DNA from: Xanthobacter autotrophicus | GTDB taxonomy: Bacteria > Pseudomonadota > Alphaproteobacteria > Rhizobiales > Xanthobacteraceae | Assembly: GCF_005871085.1 (NCBI RefSeq) | Contig: NZ_VAUP01000028.1 | Location: 427,725-491,724, forward strand | Direction of reading: 5' to 3' | DNA: 64,000 nucleotides | In this document: positions 37,476-45,774 of the stretch, piece by piece | How positions within the stretch are numbered: the first letter of the stretch is position 1 | Layout of the letters: each line of letters opens with the position of its first letter | Notes under the pieces: generated by a model | Databases searched by the model: none | The model's input: the letters and a program-made list of their open reading frames with translations, nothing else | Told to the model about the DNA's origin: nothing | Made by a program: the position numbers and the translations under genes

Positions 37476-38471
37476 GGCCGCCGCCTCTTCCTCCTCGGCC
37501 TTGCGCAGCAGCCCGCCGGCCACGTCCGCAAGGCGCGGCGCGGGCAAAGCGGTGAAGGGCAGGGGGCGGGTGACGGCAATGGCCGCCAGCCCCAGCCGCG
37601 CCGTGAGCAGCCCGTTCACCACCCCTTCGCCGAGGCGGGCGGACAGCCGTGCCGCCAGCCCCTGGCCCACGATCTGCTGTACCAGGGTATCGCCGGCCGC
37701 CATGCCGCCGGTGATGGCGAGATGCCCGAGTACGTGCTTCACCAGCTTGAGCGTGCCCAGCGTGCCGGGTCGCCCGCCATAGAGCTGGGCGAGCCGGCGC
37801 ATGAGGGTGACGGCGCTGTAGAGCACGAAGGCGAGGTCCACCACCGCCCGCGGCGACACGGCGGTGACCACGGACACGTTGCGCGCTGCGTCCGACACCA
37901 TCTGCCGGGCGCGGGAATCAAGGCCTGCCAGCAAGGTGCGCTCGGACAGGCGCACCAGGTCCGCCCCGTCGATGATGCCGGAGAGGTGACCCTCCAGATC
38001 AGCACGGGCGCGTGCGAGCGAAGGCGTTTCCGCCGACAGGCGCAGCACGTCGCGCACCACGGCTTCGGCGAGGGTGCGATCGTCCTCAGCCAGGGCTTTC
38101 TCAGCACTGGCGCGGATGGTGTCCAGCTTGGTCAGCCGCGCCATGCCCGCCACCTCCCGCGCCACGATGGCGATGGCGGCCACCAGCAGCGCGGCGGTGA
38201 AGGCAAGTCCCACATAGCCGAGCCATTCGGCGCGGGAGAACAGGTCGCCGATGAGCTGGCTCAGGCCCACATAGGCCATCAGGCTGAGCACGCCGCCCAG
38301 CGCCGACCAGAACAGGCCGGCCAGCGACAGGCCCCAGCCACGGCTTGGCTTCGCGGCGGGCACGGGCAGGGAAAAGTCGGGCTCCACCGGTTCCCGCGGC
38401 GCCATGGTGATGGCGGCTTCGTCGAGGCGGAAGACCTGCGGCCGGCGGGGGGGAGTGCGGTCGTCGCTCAT
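37461..38471 (-). CDS. DUF697 / YcjF-type membrane protein
   Basis: 336 residues from the ATG at 38471. The N-terminal 45 residues are polar and Pro-rich, typical of the YcjF/TIGR01620 family. Two membrane segments occur at about 50-75 and 80-105. A helical central region (KLDTIRASAEKALAEDDRTL) is followed by the DUF697 part with ARNVSVVTAVSPRAVVDLAF and GRPGTLGTLKLVKHVLGHLA. The function is unknown. In many genomes the partner is the YcjX GTPase-like gene just upstream, but that gene is not present here. Confidence 0.82.
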   Translation of the reverse strand: MSDDRTPPRRPQVFRLDEAAITMAPREPVEPDFSLPVPAAKPSRGWGLSLAGLFWSALGGVLSLMAYVGLSQLIGDLFSRAEWLGYVGLAFTAALLVAAIAIVAREVAGMARLTKLDTIRASAEKALAEDDRTLAEAVVRDVLRLSAETPSLARARADLEGHLSGIIDGADLVRLSERTLLAGLDSRARQMVSDAARNVSVVTAVSPRAVVDLAFVLYSAVTLMRRLAQLYGGRPGTLGTLKLVKHVLGHLAITGGMAAGDTLVQQIVGQGLAARLSARLGEGVVNGLLTARLGLAAIAVTRPLPFTALPAPRLADVAGGLLRKAEEEEAAASRRQ

Positions 38472-38724
38472 CGGCGTCAAATGTCGCTGTCGCTCATGCC
38501 CTTCAGATGTCCTCGAAGTGTGGCGGTTGCAAGCCCCTGCACCCGCCCCGGCCGGTGTCGGACCACAGCGCCGGTCGTGCTCACAAGGCGGGGAGCGCGG
38601 CGAAGTGTGGCTTGCCCGAACCTCTCCGGCGGCTCATGAGGCAAAGCAACACCAGACGGTGCGCCCATCCGGCGCCCGTCCGACCGTCACCGGATGCGCG
38701 ACACAGGAGCTGCGACGAAGACCC

Positions 38725-39456
38725 ATGGCCGACGTGACCCTGCCCGCCGCCTTCCTCGCCGGCCTTGTGAGCTTCGTCTCCCCCTGCGTGCTCCCCTTGG
38801 TGCCGCCCTACCTGTGCTTCCTTAGCGGCAGTACGCTGGACGACCTCGCCGGCGACGAGCCGGTGAAGGAAGTGGGGCGCCGCGCCATGGTGGGGGCGGT
38901 GCTGTTCGTGGCCGGCTTCAGCGTGGTGTTCGTGGCGCTGGGGGCGGGAGCCTCGGCGATCGGCGACCTGCTGCGGGCGCATCTCGACGTGCTGTCCATC
39001 ATCGCCGGACTCGCCATCATCGTGATGGGGCTGAACTTTCTCGGCGTGTTCCGCATCCATCTGCTGCATCGCACCGCGCGGGCGCATGTGCATGAACCCA
39101 CCGGGATCTGGGGCGCCTTCGTGATGGGCCTCGCCTTCGCCTTCGGCTGGACGCCCTGCCTCGGGCCGGTGCTGGGCGCCATCCTGGCGGTGGCGGGATC
39201 GGAGGCCACGGTTTCCAAGGGCGCGGGGTTGCTCGCGGTCTATTCGCTGGGGCTCGGCGTGCCCTTCCTGCTGGCGGCGTTCGCGGTGCGGCCGTTCCTG
39301 AAAAGCCTCGTCCACATGCGCAAGGCGTTGCCGGTGGTGGAGAAGACCATGGGCGCGCTCCTCGTGCTTACCGGCATCGCCTTCATGTCCGGCTGGATCG
39401 CCCATGCCAGCTATTGGCTCATCGAGACCTTCCCGGCGCTCTCGACGCTGGGGTGA
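38725..39456 (+). CDS. CcdA-type cytochrome c biogenesis / thiol-disulfide membrane transporter
   Basis: 243 residues with six membrane segments. It moves reducing equivalents from cytoplasmic thioredoxin to the periplasm. The two redox Cys are in the expected places: SFVSPCVLPLVPPYLCFLSG in the first segment and FGWTPCLGPVLGAILAVAG in the fourth. Internal symmetry of the DsbD/CcdA fold is visible. It stands alone; no thioredoxin-like partner is next to it. A small hairpin follows at 39563. Confidence 0.92.
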   Translation: MADVTLPAAFLAGLVSFVSPCVLPLVPPYLCFLSGSTLDDLAGDEPVKEVGRRAMVGAVLFVAGFSVVFVALGAGASAIGDLLRAHLDVLSIIAGLAIIVMGLNFLGVFRIHLLHRTARAHVHEPTGIWGAFVMGLAFAFGWTPCLGPVLGAILAVAGSEATVSKGAGLLAVYSLGLGVPFLLAAFAVRPFLKSLVHMRKALPVVEKTMGALLVLTGIAFMSGWIAHASYWLIETFPALSTLG

Positions 39457-39765
39457 GTGGCTTGGGCCAGTTCCGCGTGCCAGCATGGCTCAAGCACAGG
39501 TCGCGAACGCCGGTGGGCGAATTGTACCCCTGGCTTGTGGGTTCAACGCGGTTTCGAACATGAAACCGCTACGCGGTTTTGCAGAAATTGCTCGAAAGGC
39601 CGCCGCGCCGTTGCGCCATGCCGGACCTTCCGGGATACTCCGCGCCCGATCGAGTCTGGAGCCGGAACCGGCGCCAGACTTCAAGACGGAGACCGCGTGA
39701 TCCGGCCAGCCTGTCCTGCATGCTGACCGGCACGTGCTTCGCGCAGCCAAGGGGCGTCCTTTCCC
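39457..39765. other. Intergenic region with one hairpin
   Basis: 309 bp between ccdA and the UPF0173 gene. It holds AAACCGC-TAC-GCGGTTT at 39563-39579, a perfect 7-bp stem followed by TTGC, which may end the ccdA transcript. I see no gene in the rest. Confidence 0.5.
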
Positions 39766-40497
39766 ATGAAGATCACCTGGTTCGGCCACTCCGCGTTCCG
39801 CTTGGATTTCGCGGACAAGGCGGTGCTCATCGATCCCTTCTTCACCGGCAATCCCAGATTCCCCTCCACGGTGGAGGAGGCCACCCGCGGGGTGACGCAT
39901 ATCCTGCTCACCCACGGCCATTCCGACCATGTGGGCGACACCGTCTCCCTGGTGGAGGATGCGGCCGACGCCAGCCGGACCCTGCCCGTGGTGGCCAATC
40001 CGGAGCTGTGCGCCTACCTCGCCGCCAAGGGCGCCGGCAATGCCGGGCAGATGATGAACACCGGAGGCTCGCTGGATTGCGGCGGCTTCACCGTGACCAT
40101 GGTGCGCGCCGACCATTCCTCGGGCGGCGACGGCAAACCCTCCGAATATCTCGGCAACCCCACCGGCCTCATCATCCGCGCCCCGGGCGAGCCCACGGTC
40201 TGGCACATGGGCGATACCGACATTTTCTCCGACATGGCGCTGATGTGCGAGATCCACCGTCCCAAGGTGGTCTTCATCCCCATCGGCGACCGCTTCACCA
40301 TGGGTCCCGCCGTGGCGGCGCTGGCGGTGAAGCGCTTCCTGCCGGGGGTGGAAGTGGTGGTGCCGTGCCATTACGGCACCTTCCCCATCCTGGTACAGGA
40401 CGCCTCCTTCTTCGTGCAGGCGCTGGCGGACCACCCCGTGAAGGTGGTGGTGCCCGGCCCCGGCGGCTCGTTCGACGCCAACATCACGCCGGCATAG
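39766..40497 (+). CDS. UPF0173 metal-dependent hydrolase (beta-lactamase fold)
   Basis: 243 residues. It has the metallo-beta-lactamase fold with the zinc motif LLTHGHSDHVGDTVSL. The start MKITWFGHSAFRLD is diagnostic for the UPF0173 (YtkL/UlaG-like) family, and WHMGDTDIFSDMALMCE and VPCHYGTFPIL supply later ligands. The substrate of the family is not established, although some relatives act on lactones or nucleotides. The upstream region has a poor ribosome binding site for this GC-rich genome, so the start rests on family alignment. A dispersed palindromic repeat follows immediately. Confidence 0.92.
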   Translation: MKITWFGHSAFRLDFADKAVLIDPFFTGNPRFPSTVEEATRGVTHILLTHGHSDHVGDTVSLVEDAADASRTLPVVANPELCAYLAAKGAGNAGQMMNTGGSLDCGGFTVTMVRADHSSGGDGKPSEYLGNPTGLIIRAPGEPTVWHMGDTDIFSDMALMCEIHRPKVVFIPIGDRFTMGPAVAALAVKRFLPGVEVVVPCHYGTFPILVQDASFFVQALADHPVKVVVPGPGGSFDANITPA

Positions 40498-40600
40498 GGC
40501 GTTTTCCAGCGACGTGGGTACCGATTCGCGAGAAGAAAACGCGTCAGCACAAAGTTCCGGAGCGATTTCTGTGAGCCAGGGCGAGCGGAAAGCGCTCCGG
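40496..40600. repeat. Dispersed palindromic repeat of the Hyphomicrobiales type
   Basis: Two nested inverted repeats follow the UPF0173 stop: GCGTTTTC (40499-40506) with GAAAACGC (40535-40542), and CCGGAGCG (40557-40564) with CGCTCCGG (40593-40600). The sequence between the first pair, including GGGTACCGATTCGCG, resembles a repeat that occurs between genes in many genomes of this order. It would fold as two hairpins in RNA. That it is multicopy in this genome is recalled from relatives, not shown in the window. Confidence 0.6.
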
Positions 40601-40737
40601 GGCGCAGTCTCGTCCGCCCGGCTGCATCCGCCTTTGGCGGTTGCGCCGGGGCGTGCGGACCTTTACCCCTTCCGCCCCAAGAAGGACGCCCGAAGAGGGA
40701 CGCCTCAAGGAGCAGCACCCGCCATGACGAGCGCAGC

Positions 40738-41247
40738 ATGAGCGCCCACACGCCCCGCACCGCCATTTATGGCGGCTCGTTCGATCCGCTGACCAACGGC
40801 CACCTGGACGTGGTGCGCTCCGCCTGCCGCCTCGCCGACCGGCTGGTGCTGGCGGTGGGCATCCATCCCGGCAAGGCGCCCCTGTTCTCGGCGGAGGAGC
40901 GGCTGGAGATGCTCACAGCGGTGTGCGGTCCCATCGCCGCGCAGGAGAATGCGACACTGGAGGCCATAACCTTCGGCGATCTCATCACCTCCACCGCCCA
41001 GCGGCTCGGCGCGACCCTTCTGATCCGCGGCCTGCGCGACGGCACCGACCTCGACTATGAAATGCAGATGGCGGGCATGAACGGGGTGCTCGCTCCCCAT
41101 ATCCAAACCGTGTTCCTGCCCGCCTCGCCGCGGGTGCGCCCCATCACCGCCACGCTCGTGCGGCAGATCGCGGCCATGGGCGGGGACGTTTCCGCTTTCG
41201 TGCCGGCTGAAGTGCTGGCGCGCCTCAAGGACAAGTTCCCGCGCTGA
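40738..41247 (+). CDS. coaD: Phosphopantetheine adenylyltransferase
   Basis: 169 residues. It adenylates 4'-phosphopantetheine in coenzyme A synthesis. The nucleotidyltransferase motif is [40 protein letters not shown] and [20 protein letters not shown] are also classic. The AAGGAG upstream is 28 bases from this ATG and is better placed for an ATG at 40724, which opens a five-codon frame whose TGA overlaps the coaD ATG. Translation of coaD may therefore be coupled to that mini-frame. It is followed 44 bases later by a cyclophilin gene. Confidence 0.96.
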   Translation: MSAHTPRTAIYGGSFDPLTNGHLDVVRSACRLADRLVLAVGIHPGKAPLFSAEERLEMLTAVCGPIAAQENATLEAITFGDLITSTAQRLGATLLIRGLRDGTDLDYEMQMAGMNGVLAPHIQTVFLPASPRVRPITATLVRQIAAMGGDVSAFVPAEVLARLKDKFPR

Positions 41248-41291
41248 AGCACGGTTATCCGCCCCATAGGGGCCGTTCGCAGGAGATCTTC

Positions 41292-41852
41292 ATGACGCGT
41301 CTTTTGGGCGGCTTCCTCGCCGCTGCCCTGCTCGCCTTCGCCGTCGCGCTGCCGGCGCAGGCGCAGACCAAGCCCGATCCGCAGAACACCCTCTTCCTCG
41401 ACACGCCCTATGGCCGCGTGGTGATCCAGCTGCGGCCGGACCTTGCGCCCAAGCATGTGGAGCGCCTGAAGACCCTGACCCGCGAGGGCTATTACAACAA
41501 CGTGCCATTCCACCGCGTCATCGACGGCTTCATGGCCCAGACCGGCGACGGCCAGCGCGGCGACGGCACCGGCGGCTCCAAGTATCCCAACCTGCCGGCG
41601 GAATTCTCCTCCGTGCCGTTCAAGCGCGGCGTGGTCGGCATGGCGCGGGCCTCCAACCCCGACAGCGCCAACTCGCAGTTCTTCATCATGTTCGCCGAAA
41701 CCCCCAGCCTGAACAACCAGTACACCGTGGTGGGCCAGGTGGTGTCGGGCATGGAGTTTGTGGACAAGGTCAAGAAGGGCTCGGGCGGCAGCGGCGCGGT
41801 GTCCAACCCCGACCGCATCGTGAAGATGCAGGTGGCGGCGGACGCTAAGTGA
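41292..41852 (+). CDS. Periplasmic cyclophilin-type peptidyl-prolyl isomerase
   Basis: 186 residues. AGGAG precedes the ATG. The signal peptide ends at PAQAQ (about residue 25), so it works in the periplasm. The cyclophilin core shows NNVPFHRVIDGFMAQTGDGQ with the catalytic Arg, then FKRGVVGMARASNPDSANSQ and FFIMF. It accelerates cis-trans isomerisation of prolyl bonds. A second, cytoplasmic copy lies 195 bp downstream, the common alphaproteobacterial pair. Its stop codon is the founding part of a 14-bp tandem repeat. Confidence 0.94.
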   Translation: MTRLLGGFLAAALLAFAVALPAQAQTKPDPQNTLFLDTPYGRVVIQLRPDLAPKHVERLKTLTREGYYNNVPFHRVIDGFMAQTGDGQRGDGTGGSKYPNLPAEFSSVPFKRGVVGMARASNPDSANSQFFIMFAETPSLNNQYTVVGQVVSGMEFVDKVKKGSGGSGAVSNPDRIVKMQVAADAK

Positions 41853-41936
41853 TAGCGGCCAAGTGAACGCGGCCAAGTGAACGCGGCCAAGTGAACGCGG
41901 CCAAGTGAACGCGGCCAAGTGAACGCCGCCAAGTGA
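41847..41936. repeat. 14-bp tandem repeat grown from the ppi stop codon
   Basis: The unit AAGTGAACGCGGCC occurs six times plus a partial copy: first as AAGTGATAGCGGCC (41847), then four perfect copies from 41861, then AAGTGAACGCCGCC, then AAGTGA. The first copy contains the Lys codon and TGA stop of the isomerase gene. Each further unit therefore repeats a Lys-stop pair, although 14 is not a multiple of three. Confidence 0.95.
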
Positions 41937-42047
41937 TTTGCGCTGCACCGGTCGGCTCAGCCGGCCGCCGCAGCTTTCTCAAGCCCGGCACAGCCGGGCG
42001 GACGCGGTGGCCGGACCCTCCGGCATCGCCTCGAAAGGATGAGACCC

Positions 42048-42506
42048 ATGAGTGACGAAGTTCTGGTTCTGGAGACCACCAAGGGGCCGGTGACCATCGC
42101 GTTCCGCGCGGACCTCGCCCCCGGCCATGTGGCGCGCATCAAGGAACTGGTGTCCACCGGTTTTTATGACGGCGTGCCGTTCCACCGCGTCATCGACGGC
42201 TTCATGGCCCAGACCGGCGATCCCACCGGCACCGGCATGGGCGGTTCGGGCAAGAAGCTGAAGGCCGAGTTCAACCGCCAGCCCCACGTGCGCGGCACCG
42301 TCTCCATGGCGCGCGCGCAGAACCCCGATTCCGGCGACAGCCAGTTCTTCATCTGCTTCGGCGACGCCCGCTTCCTCGACGGCCAGTACACCGCCTGGGG
42401 CGAGGTGATCTCCGGCATGGAGAACGTGGACCTGATCAAGCGCGGCGAGCCGGTGAAGGATCCCGACAAGATCGTCTCCGCCAAGCTCGCCCCCAAGGCG
42501 GCGTGA
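42048..42506 (+). CDS. ppiB: Cytoplasmic cyclophilin-type peptidyl-prolyl isomerase
   Basis: 152 residues from the ATG at 42048, which has AAAGGA at proper distance; ATG at 42039 would add three residues. There is no signal peptide. Core motifs are DGVPFHRVIDGFMAQTGDPT, HVRGTVSMARAQNPDSGDSQ and FFICF, with the catalytic Arg in FHR. It is closely related to the preceding periplasmic copy, and the two form a tandem pair. A strong terminator follows. Confidence 0.94.
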   Translation: MSDEVLVLETTKGPVTIAFRADLAPGHVARIKELVSTGFYDGVPFHRVIDGFMAQTGDPTGTGMGGSGKKLKAEFNRQPHVRGTVSMARAQNPDSGDSQFFICFGDARFLDGQYTAWGEVISGMENVDLIKRGEPVKDPDKIVSAKLAPKAA

Positions 42507-42556
42507 GCGCGTCAGAGGCAACGAAGGTCGGCGTGAGCCAATCACGTGGAAAAAGG

Positions 42557-42580
42557 AAGGGCGCCCCAAGGGGCGCCCTT
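42557..42580 (+). terminator. Intrinsic terminator after ppiB
   Basis: AAGGGCGCCC and GGGCGCCCTT pair over 10 bp with a 4-base loop, followed by TTT, 51 bases past the ppiB stop. Strong rho-independent terminator. Confidence 0.9.
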
Positions 42581-42601
42581 TTTCATTCCAGCGCTTGAAA
42601 G

Positions 42602-42724
42602 TCGTCATGGCAGGGCTTGTCCCGGCCATCCTCGCGGGTCGGCCGGGCGTCACTTTCGCTACTGCGCGCAAACTGCGCGCAAGCGGATCGGCGTGGAGGC
42701 CCGGCATAAGGCCGGGCATGACGT
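42602..42724. repeat. Inverted dispersed repeat (cgtcatggc...gccatgacg type)
   Basis: The left arm, starting CGTCATGGCAGGGCTTGTCC, is mirrored by a right arm ending GGCCGGGCATGACG, about 70 bp apart. Repeats with the words GTCATGGCCGGGC and GCCCGGCCATGAC are scattered between genes in Bradyrhizobium, Xanthobacter and relatives. The whole block lies between a terminator and the end of the convergent Anbu gene. Its role is unknown. Confidence 0.65.
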
Positions 42725-42780
42725 TGTTCTATGCTTCGGTGGCACCGGACGCATCCGGGCATGCTCCCGGCGCGCTCCCG

Positions 42781-43551
42781 TCACACCTCGGTGAGGCGGC
42801 GGGTGCGCATGTCCTTCAGGTAGGGCGGACGCGGGATGGAGGCGTGGGCGGAGCGCAGCGCCGCCGACCAGCGCTCGCGCAGGTCATGGAAATAAGGCTC
42901 TCCCGGCTCGACACGGTAGAGCAGCTCGGAGCGCAGCGTGTCCGGCGACACCACCATCACGTCGATGGGCAGGCCCACGCCGAGGTTCGAGCGCATGGTG
43001 GAATCCATGGAGATGAGGCTGGATTTCAGCGCGTCGGAGATTTCCATCTCATAAGACACTGCGCGATCGAGCACCGGCTTGCCGTATTTATGTTCGCCGA
43101 TCTGGAGGAAGGGCGTATCCGGCGTGCATTCGATGAAATTGCCGGCGGAATAGACCATGTAGAGGCGCAGGCAGTCGCCGAGGATCTGGCCGCCGAGCAG
43201 GAACGACACCTCGAAGCTGATGCCGCTCTGCTCCATCAGCTCGCCATTGACCTTGTGCACCTGCCGGATGGCGGTGCCCACCAGCTGGGCGGCCTGAAAC
43301 ATGGTTCGGCAATCGCGCAACTGATGGCGCTCGCCCGCTTCGTGATCCTCGACGCCCTCGCGCAGCAGGCTCACCACCGATTGGGACACCGACAGGTTGC
43401 CGGCGGTGGCGAGGCCAAGCACATGGTGCCCCGGCTCCTCGAAGATGTGGAGCTTGCGGAAGGTGGAAATGTTGTCGAGGCCGGCATTGGTCCGGGTATC
43501 GGCAATCAGAACAAGGCCGTCCCGCACCAGGACCCCACAGCAATACGTCAT
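42781..43551 (-). CDS. Proteasome-type protease Anbu
   Basis: 256 residues from the ATG at 43551, with GGGGG at weak distance. It belongs to the Ntn-hydrolase proteasome/HslV superfamily. The start MTYCCGVLVRDGLVLIADTR gives Thr2 as N-terminal nucleophile after Met removal, followed by the conserved Asp in ADTRTNAG and by LHIFEEPGHHVLGLATAGN. SLISMDSTMRSNLGVGLPID is also typical of Anbu. Anbu usually sits with an ATP-grasp, an alpha-E and a transglutaminase-like gene; none of these is adjacent here, so this is an orphan copy. Its role is not settled in the literature. Confidence 0.9.
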   Translation of the reverse strand: MTYCCGVLVRDGLVLIADTRTNAGLDNISTFRKLHIFEEPGHHVLGLATAGNLSVSQSVVSLLREGVEDHEAGERHQLRDCRTMFQAAQLVGTAIRQVHKVNGELMEQSGISFEVSFLLGGQILGDCLRLYMVYSAGNFIECTPDTPFLQIGEHKYGKPVLDRAVSYEMEISDALKSSLISMDSTMRSNLGVGLPIDVMVVSPDTLRSELLYRVEPGEPYFHDLRERWSAALRSAHASIPRPPYLKDMRTRRLTEV

Positions 43552-43655
43552 CGCAAACCCCCGGTTTCGGGGCGGACTATAGCGACCGGGTACGGGGCCG
43601 GGCAACGGCGGGATGATACGCTGGCAAAAGGGACGCAAGGTGTGTCCCATTACCC

Positions 43656-44828
43656 TCAGTCGTGCTCTTCCTCCCGGCAGCGGCGGAAGGGGCCAAGCTC
43701 GGTGAGCACGGCGGCGTCTTCCTCCACATAGGCGCGCTCGCGCTCGAGATACTGCGCCACTGCCGCCTTCAGGCCGGGATTGACGATGTAGTGCGCGGAA
43801 TAGGTGGTTACGGGCAAATAGCCGCGCGCCAGCTTGTGCTCGCCCTGGGCCCCGGCCTCCACCACCTTGAGCCCGCGGGCGATGGCGAAGTCGATAGCCT
43901 GATGGTAGCAGACTTCGAAATGCAGGAATGGGTGCTGCTCCAGGGCGCCCCAATAGCGCCCGTACAGCGTTTCTGCGCCGATGAAATTGAGCGCTCCGGC
44001 GATGTAGCGGCCCTCGCGCCGGGCCATCACCAGAAGGATGTCCTGCGGCATGCGCTCGGCCAGCAGCGAGAATAGCTCGCGGTTGAGATAGGGCGTGCCC
44101 CACTTGCGGCCGCCGGTATCCAGATAGAACATGAAGAAGGCGTCGAGGGCTTCGTCGGTCAGATCCGTGCCCGTCTGCCACTCGATGGTGATGCCGTCGG
44201 CCAGCGCCTCGCGCCGCTCCTTCTTCAGCGCCTTGCGCTTGCGTGAGGCGAGTTCTGCCAGGAAATCGTCGTAGGTGGCATAGCCGGCATTGGTCCAGTG
44301 GAACTGTCGGTCGGTGCGCGGCAGGAAGTCGAGCTGCGACAGCCCCTCCCATTCCACCTGGGTGGCAAATGTGATGTGGGCGGAAGACGCACCGCGCAGG
44401 CGAACCAGCTGCTTCAGGCCGGCGGCGAGGGCGGGCTGGCCCACCGGGTCCTGCGGATCCTTCAGCAGCAGGCGACGGCCGGTCACGGGGGTGAACGGCA
44501 CCGCCACCTGGACCTTGGGGTAATAGTCACCGCCCACGCGGTTGTAGGCATCGGCCCAGCCCTGGTCGAAGACATATTCGCCGCGCGAATGGGACTTCAG
44601 ATAAGCGGGCATCACCGCCGAAGGGGTGCCGTCCGGCCCGTCGACCACCAGATGCTGCGGCAGCCAGCCGGTGCGCGCGGCGGCGCAGCCCGAGCTTTCC
44701 AACGCCGACAGGAAGGCGTGGGACACGAATGGCTCCGGCCGTGCCGCGCCGCCGGCGGCGCAGGCGTCCCAGTCGGTCGGCTTGATCTCGGTGAGGGCTG
44801 GCAGGATGCGGATACGGGCGTCGGGCAT
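43656..44828 (-). CDS. FemAB-like GNAT acyltransferase (DUF482 / PF04339)
   Basis: 390 residues. The start contains a typical ARPEPFVSHAFLSALESSGC. Central family blocks are PAYLKSHSRGEYVFDQGWAD, HITFATQVEWEGL and TDRQFHWTNAGYATYDDFLA; RKRKALKKERREALADGI and FYLDTGGRKWGTPYLNR then follow. The C-terminal GNAT half ends with FEVCYHQAIDFAIARGLKVV and EAGAQGEHKLARGYLPV. Members transfer acyl or aminoacyl groups, but the acceptor is unknown. It is read in the same direction as Anbu, 104 bp upstream of it, and may be co-transcribed. Confidence 0.87.
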   Translation of the reverse strand: MPDARIRILPALTEIKPTDWDACAAGGAARPEPFVSHAFLSALESSGCAAARTGWLPQHLVVDGPDGTPSAVMPAYLKSHSRGEYVFDQGWADAYNRVGGDYYPKVQVAVPFTPVTGRRLLLKDPQDPVGQPALAAGLKQLVRLRGASSAHITFATQVEWEGLSQLDFLPRTDRQFHWTNAGYATYDDFLAELASRKRKALKKERREALADGITIEWQTGTDLTDEALDAFFMFYLDTGGRKWGTPYLNRELFSLLAERMPQDILLVMARREGRYIAGALNFIGAETLYGRYWGALEQHPFLHFEVCYHQAIDFAIARGLKVVEAGAQGEHKLARGYLPVTTYSAHYIVNPGLKAAVAQYLERERAYVEEDAAVLTELGPFRRCREEEHD

Positions 44829-44948
44829 CCCCCTAATTTGTGCGTTGCATCACACCCTGCCCACCGCGACAGGACGCCGCAGGCAACCTTGCGATGGGTC
44901 AGAACCACGCGCGCGATCGCTGGTCGGGGGGCGAGGCGCCCGCCCGTT

Positions 44949-45689
44949 TCAGGGCCGGAAGCCCTCGAATACGATCTGATCGGCGTAGCGGGCGGCGCGG
45001 GCGCGCTGGTCCTGGGTCCGCACTGTCCAGGAGAGAACCGGCATCCCGAGGGCGCGCAGGAGGCGCACAGCCGGCTTGTCGAGGTCGGCAACGCGATAGT
45101 TCACGAACTGGAATCGCGAGCGCGGCCAGTGCAGCAGGTTTGCGAGGACGAAGCCGCGCGCGGGGCTGATGTGCTGCCACTCCGGCCCGTAACGGCCTTC
45201 CGCCACGATGCCCCGCGCCACGCCGGGGGCGCGGGCGCGCACCACCTCCAGCATCTGCGGATCAAAAGACATCAGCGCCGCCGGGCCGTCGTATTCCGCC
45301 ACCAGGTCCGCCGCGCGGGCGGCGAGGCGGGTATCGCCGGAAAAGCTGCTCTTGATCTCGATGACGAGGGGCACCCGCCCCGCCACCCGTTCCAGAAGCT
45401 GGGGCAGGGTGAGGATCAGGTCGCCGGTGCCACGGAAGGCGATGGCGCCAAGCTCCGCCGCCGTGCGGTTGGCCAGCGGGCCTTGGGCGTCGGTGAGACG
45501 ATCGAGGGTGAAATCGTGGAATACCATGGCCTCGCCGTCGGCGCTGGCCTGCAGGTCCAGCTCGATGGCGTAGCCGGCGGCGATGGCGGCATCCATCGCC
45601 GCGCCGGCATTCTCGATGATGCCCCGAGCCGCATCATGCAGTCCGCGATGGGCGACAGGACGCGCCGTCAGCCAGCTCAGGTCGCCCAT
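44949..45689 (-). CDS. Glycerophosphodiester phosphodiesterase
   Basis: 246 residues from the ATG at 45689, with GGCGGG upstream; an ATG at 45749 adds 20 residues unlike the family. It hydrolyses glycerophosphodiesters to glycerol 3-phosphate and an alcohol. Active-site segments are VAHRGLHDAARGIIENAGA (His and Glu), YAIELDLQASADGEAMVFHD (Glu, Asp, His) and VPLVIEIKSS. The C-terminal strands ALGMPVLSWTVRTQDQRARA complete the TIM barrel. No signal peptide is visible. It follows ridA in the same direction with an 85-bp gap. Confidence 0.88.
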   Translation of the reverse strand: MGDLSWLTARPVAHRGLHDAARGIIENAGAAMDAAIAAGYAIELDLQASADGEAMVFHDFTLDRLTDAQGPLANRTAAELGAIAFRGTGDLILTLPQLLERVAGRVPLVIEIKSSFSGDTRLAARAADLVAEYDGPAALMSFDPQMLEVVRARAPGVARGIVAEGRYGPEWQHISPARGFVLANLLHWPRSRFQFVNYRVADLDKPAVRLLRALGMPVLSWTVRTQDQRARAARYADQIVFEGFRP

Positions 45690-45774
45690 TCGCGTGTCCC
45701 GCCGTTCGGCCTCAAGCTTGTGCGGCGCTTGAGCGTACCCACTTGGCATCGGTCGAAGACCGAGGCTGATGGTG

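Noticed and set aside
41847..41936. Regular repeats as a CRISPR array
   Set aside because: Units of 14 bp are directly adjacent with no spacers; a simple tandem repeat.
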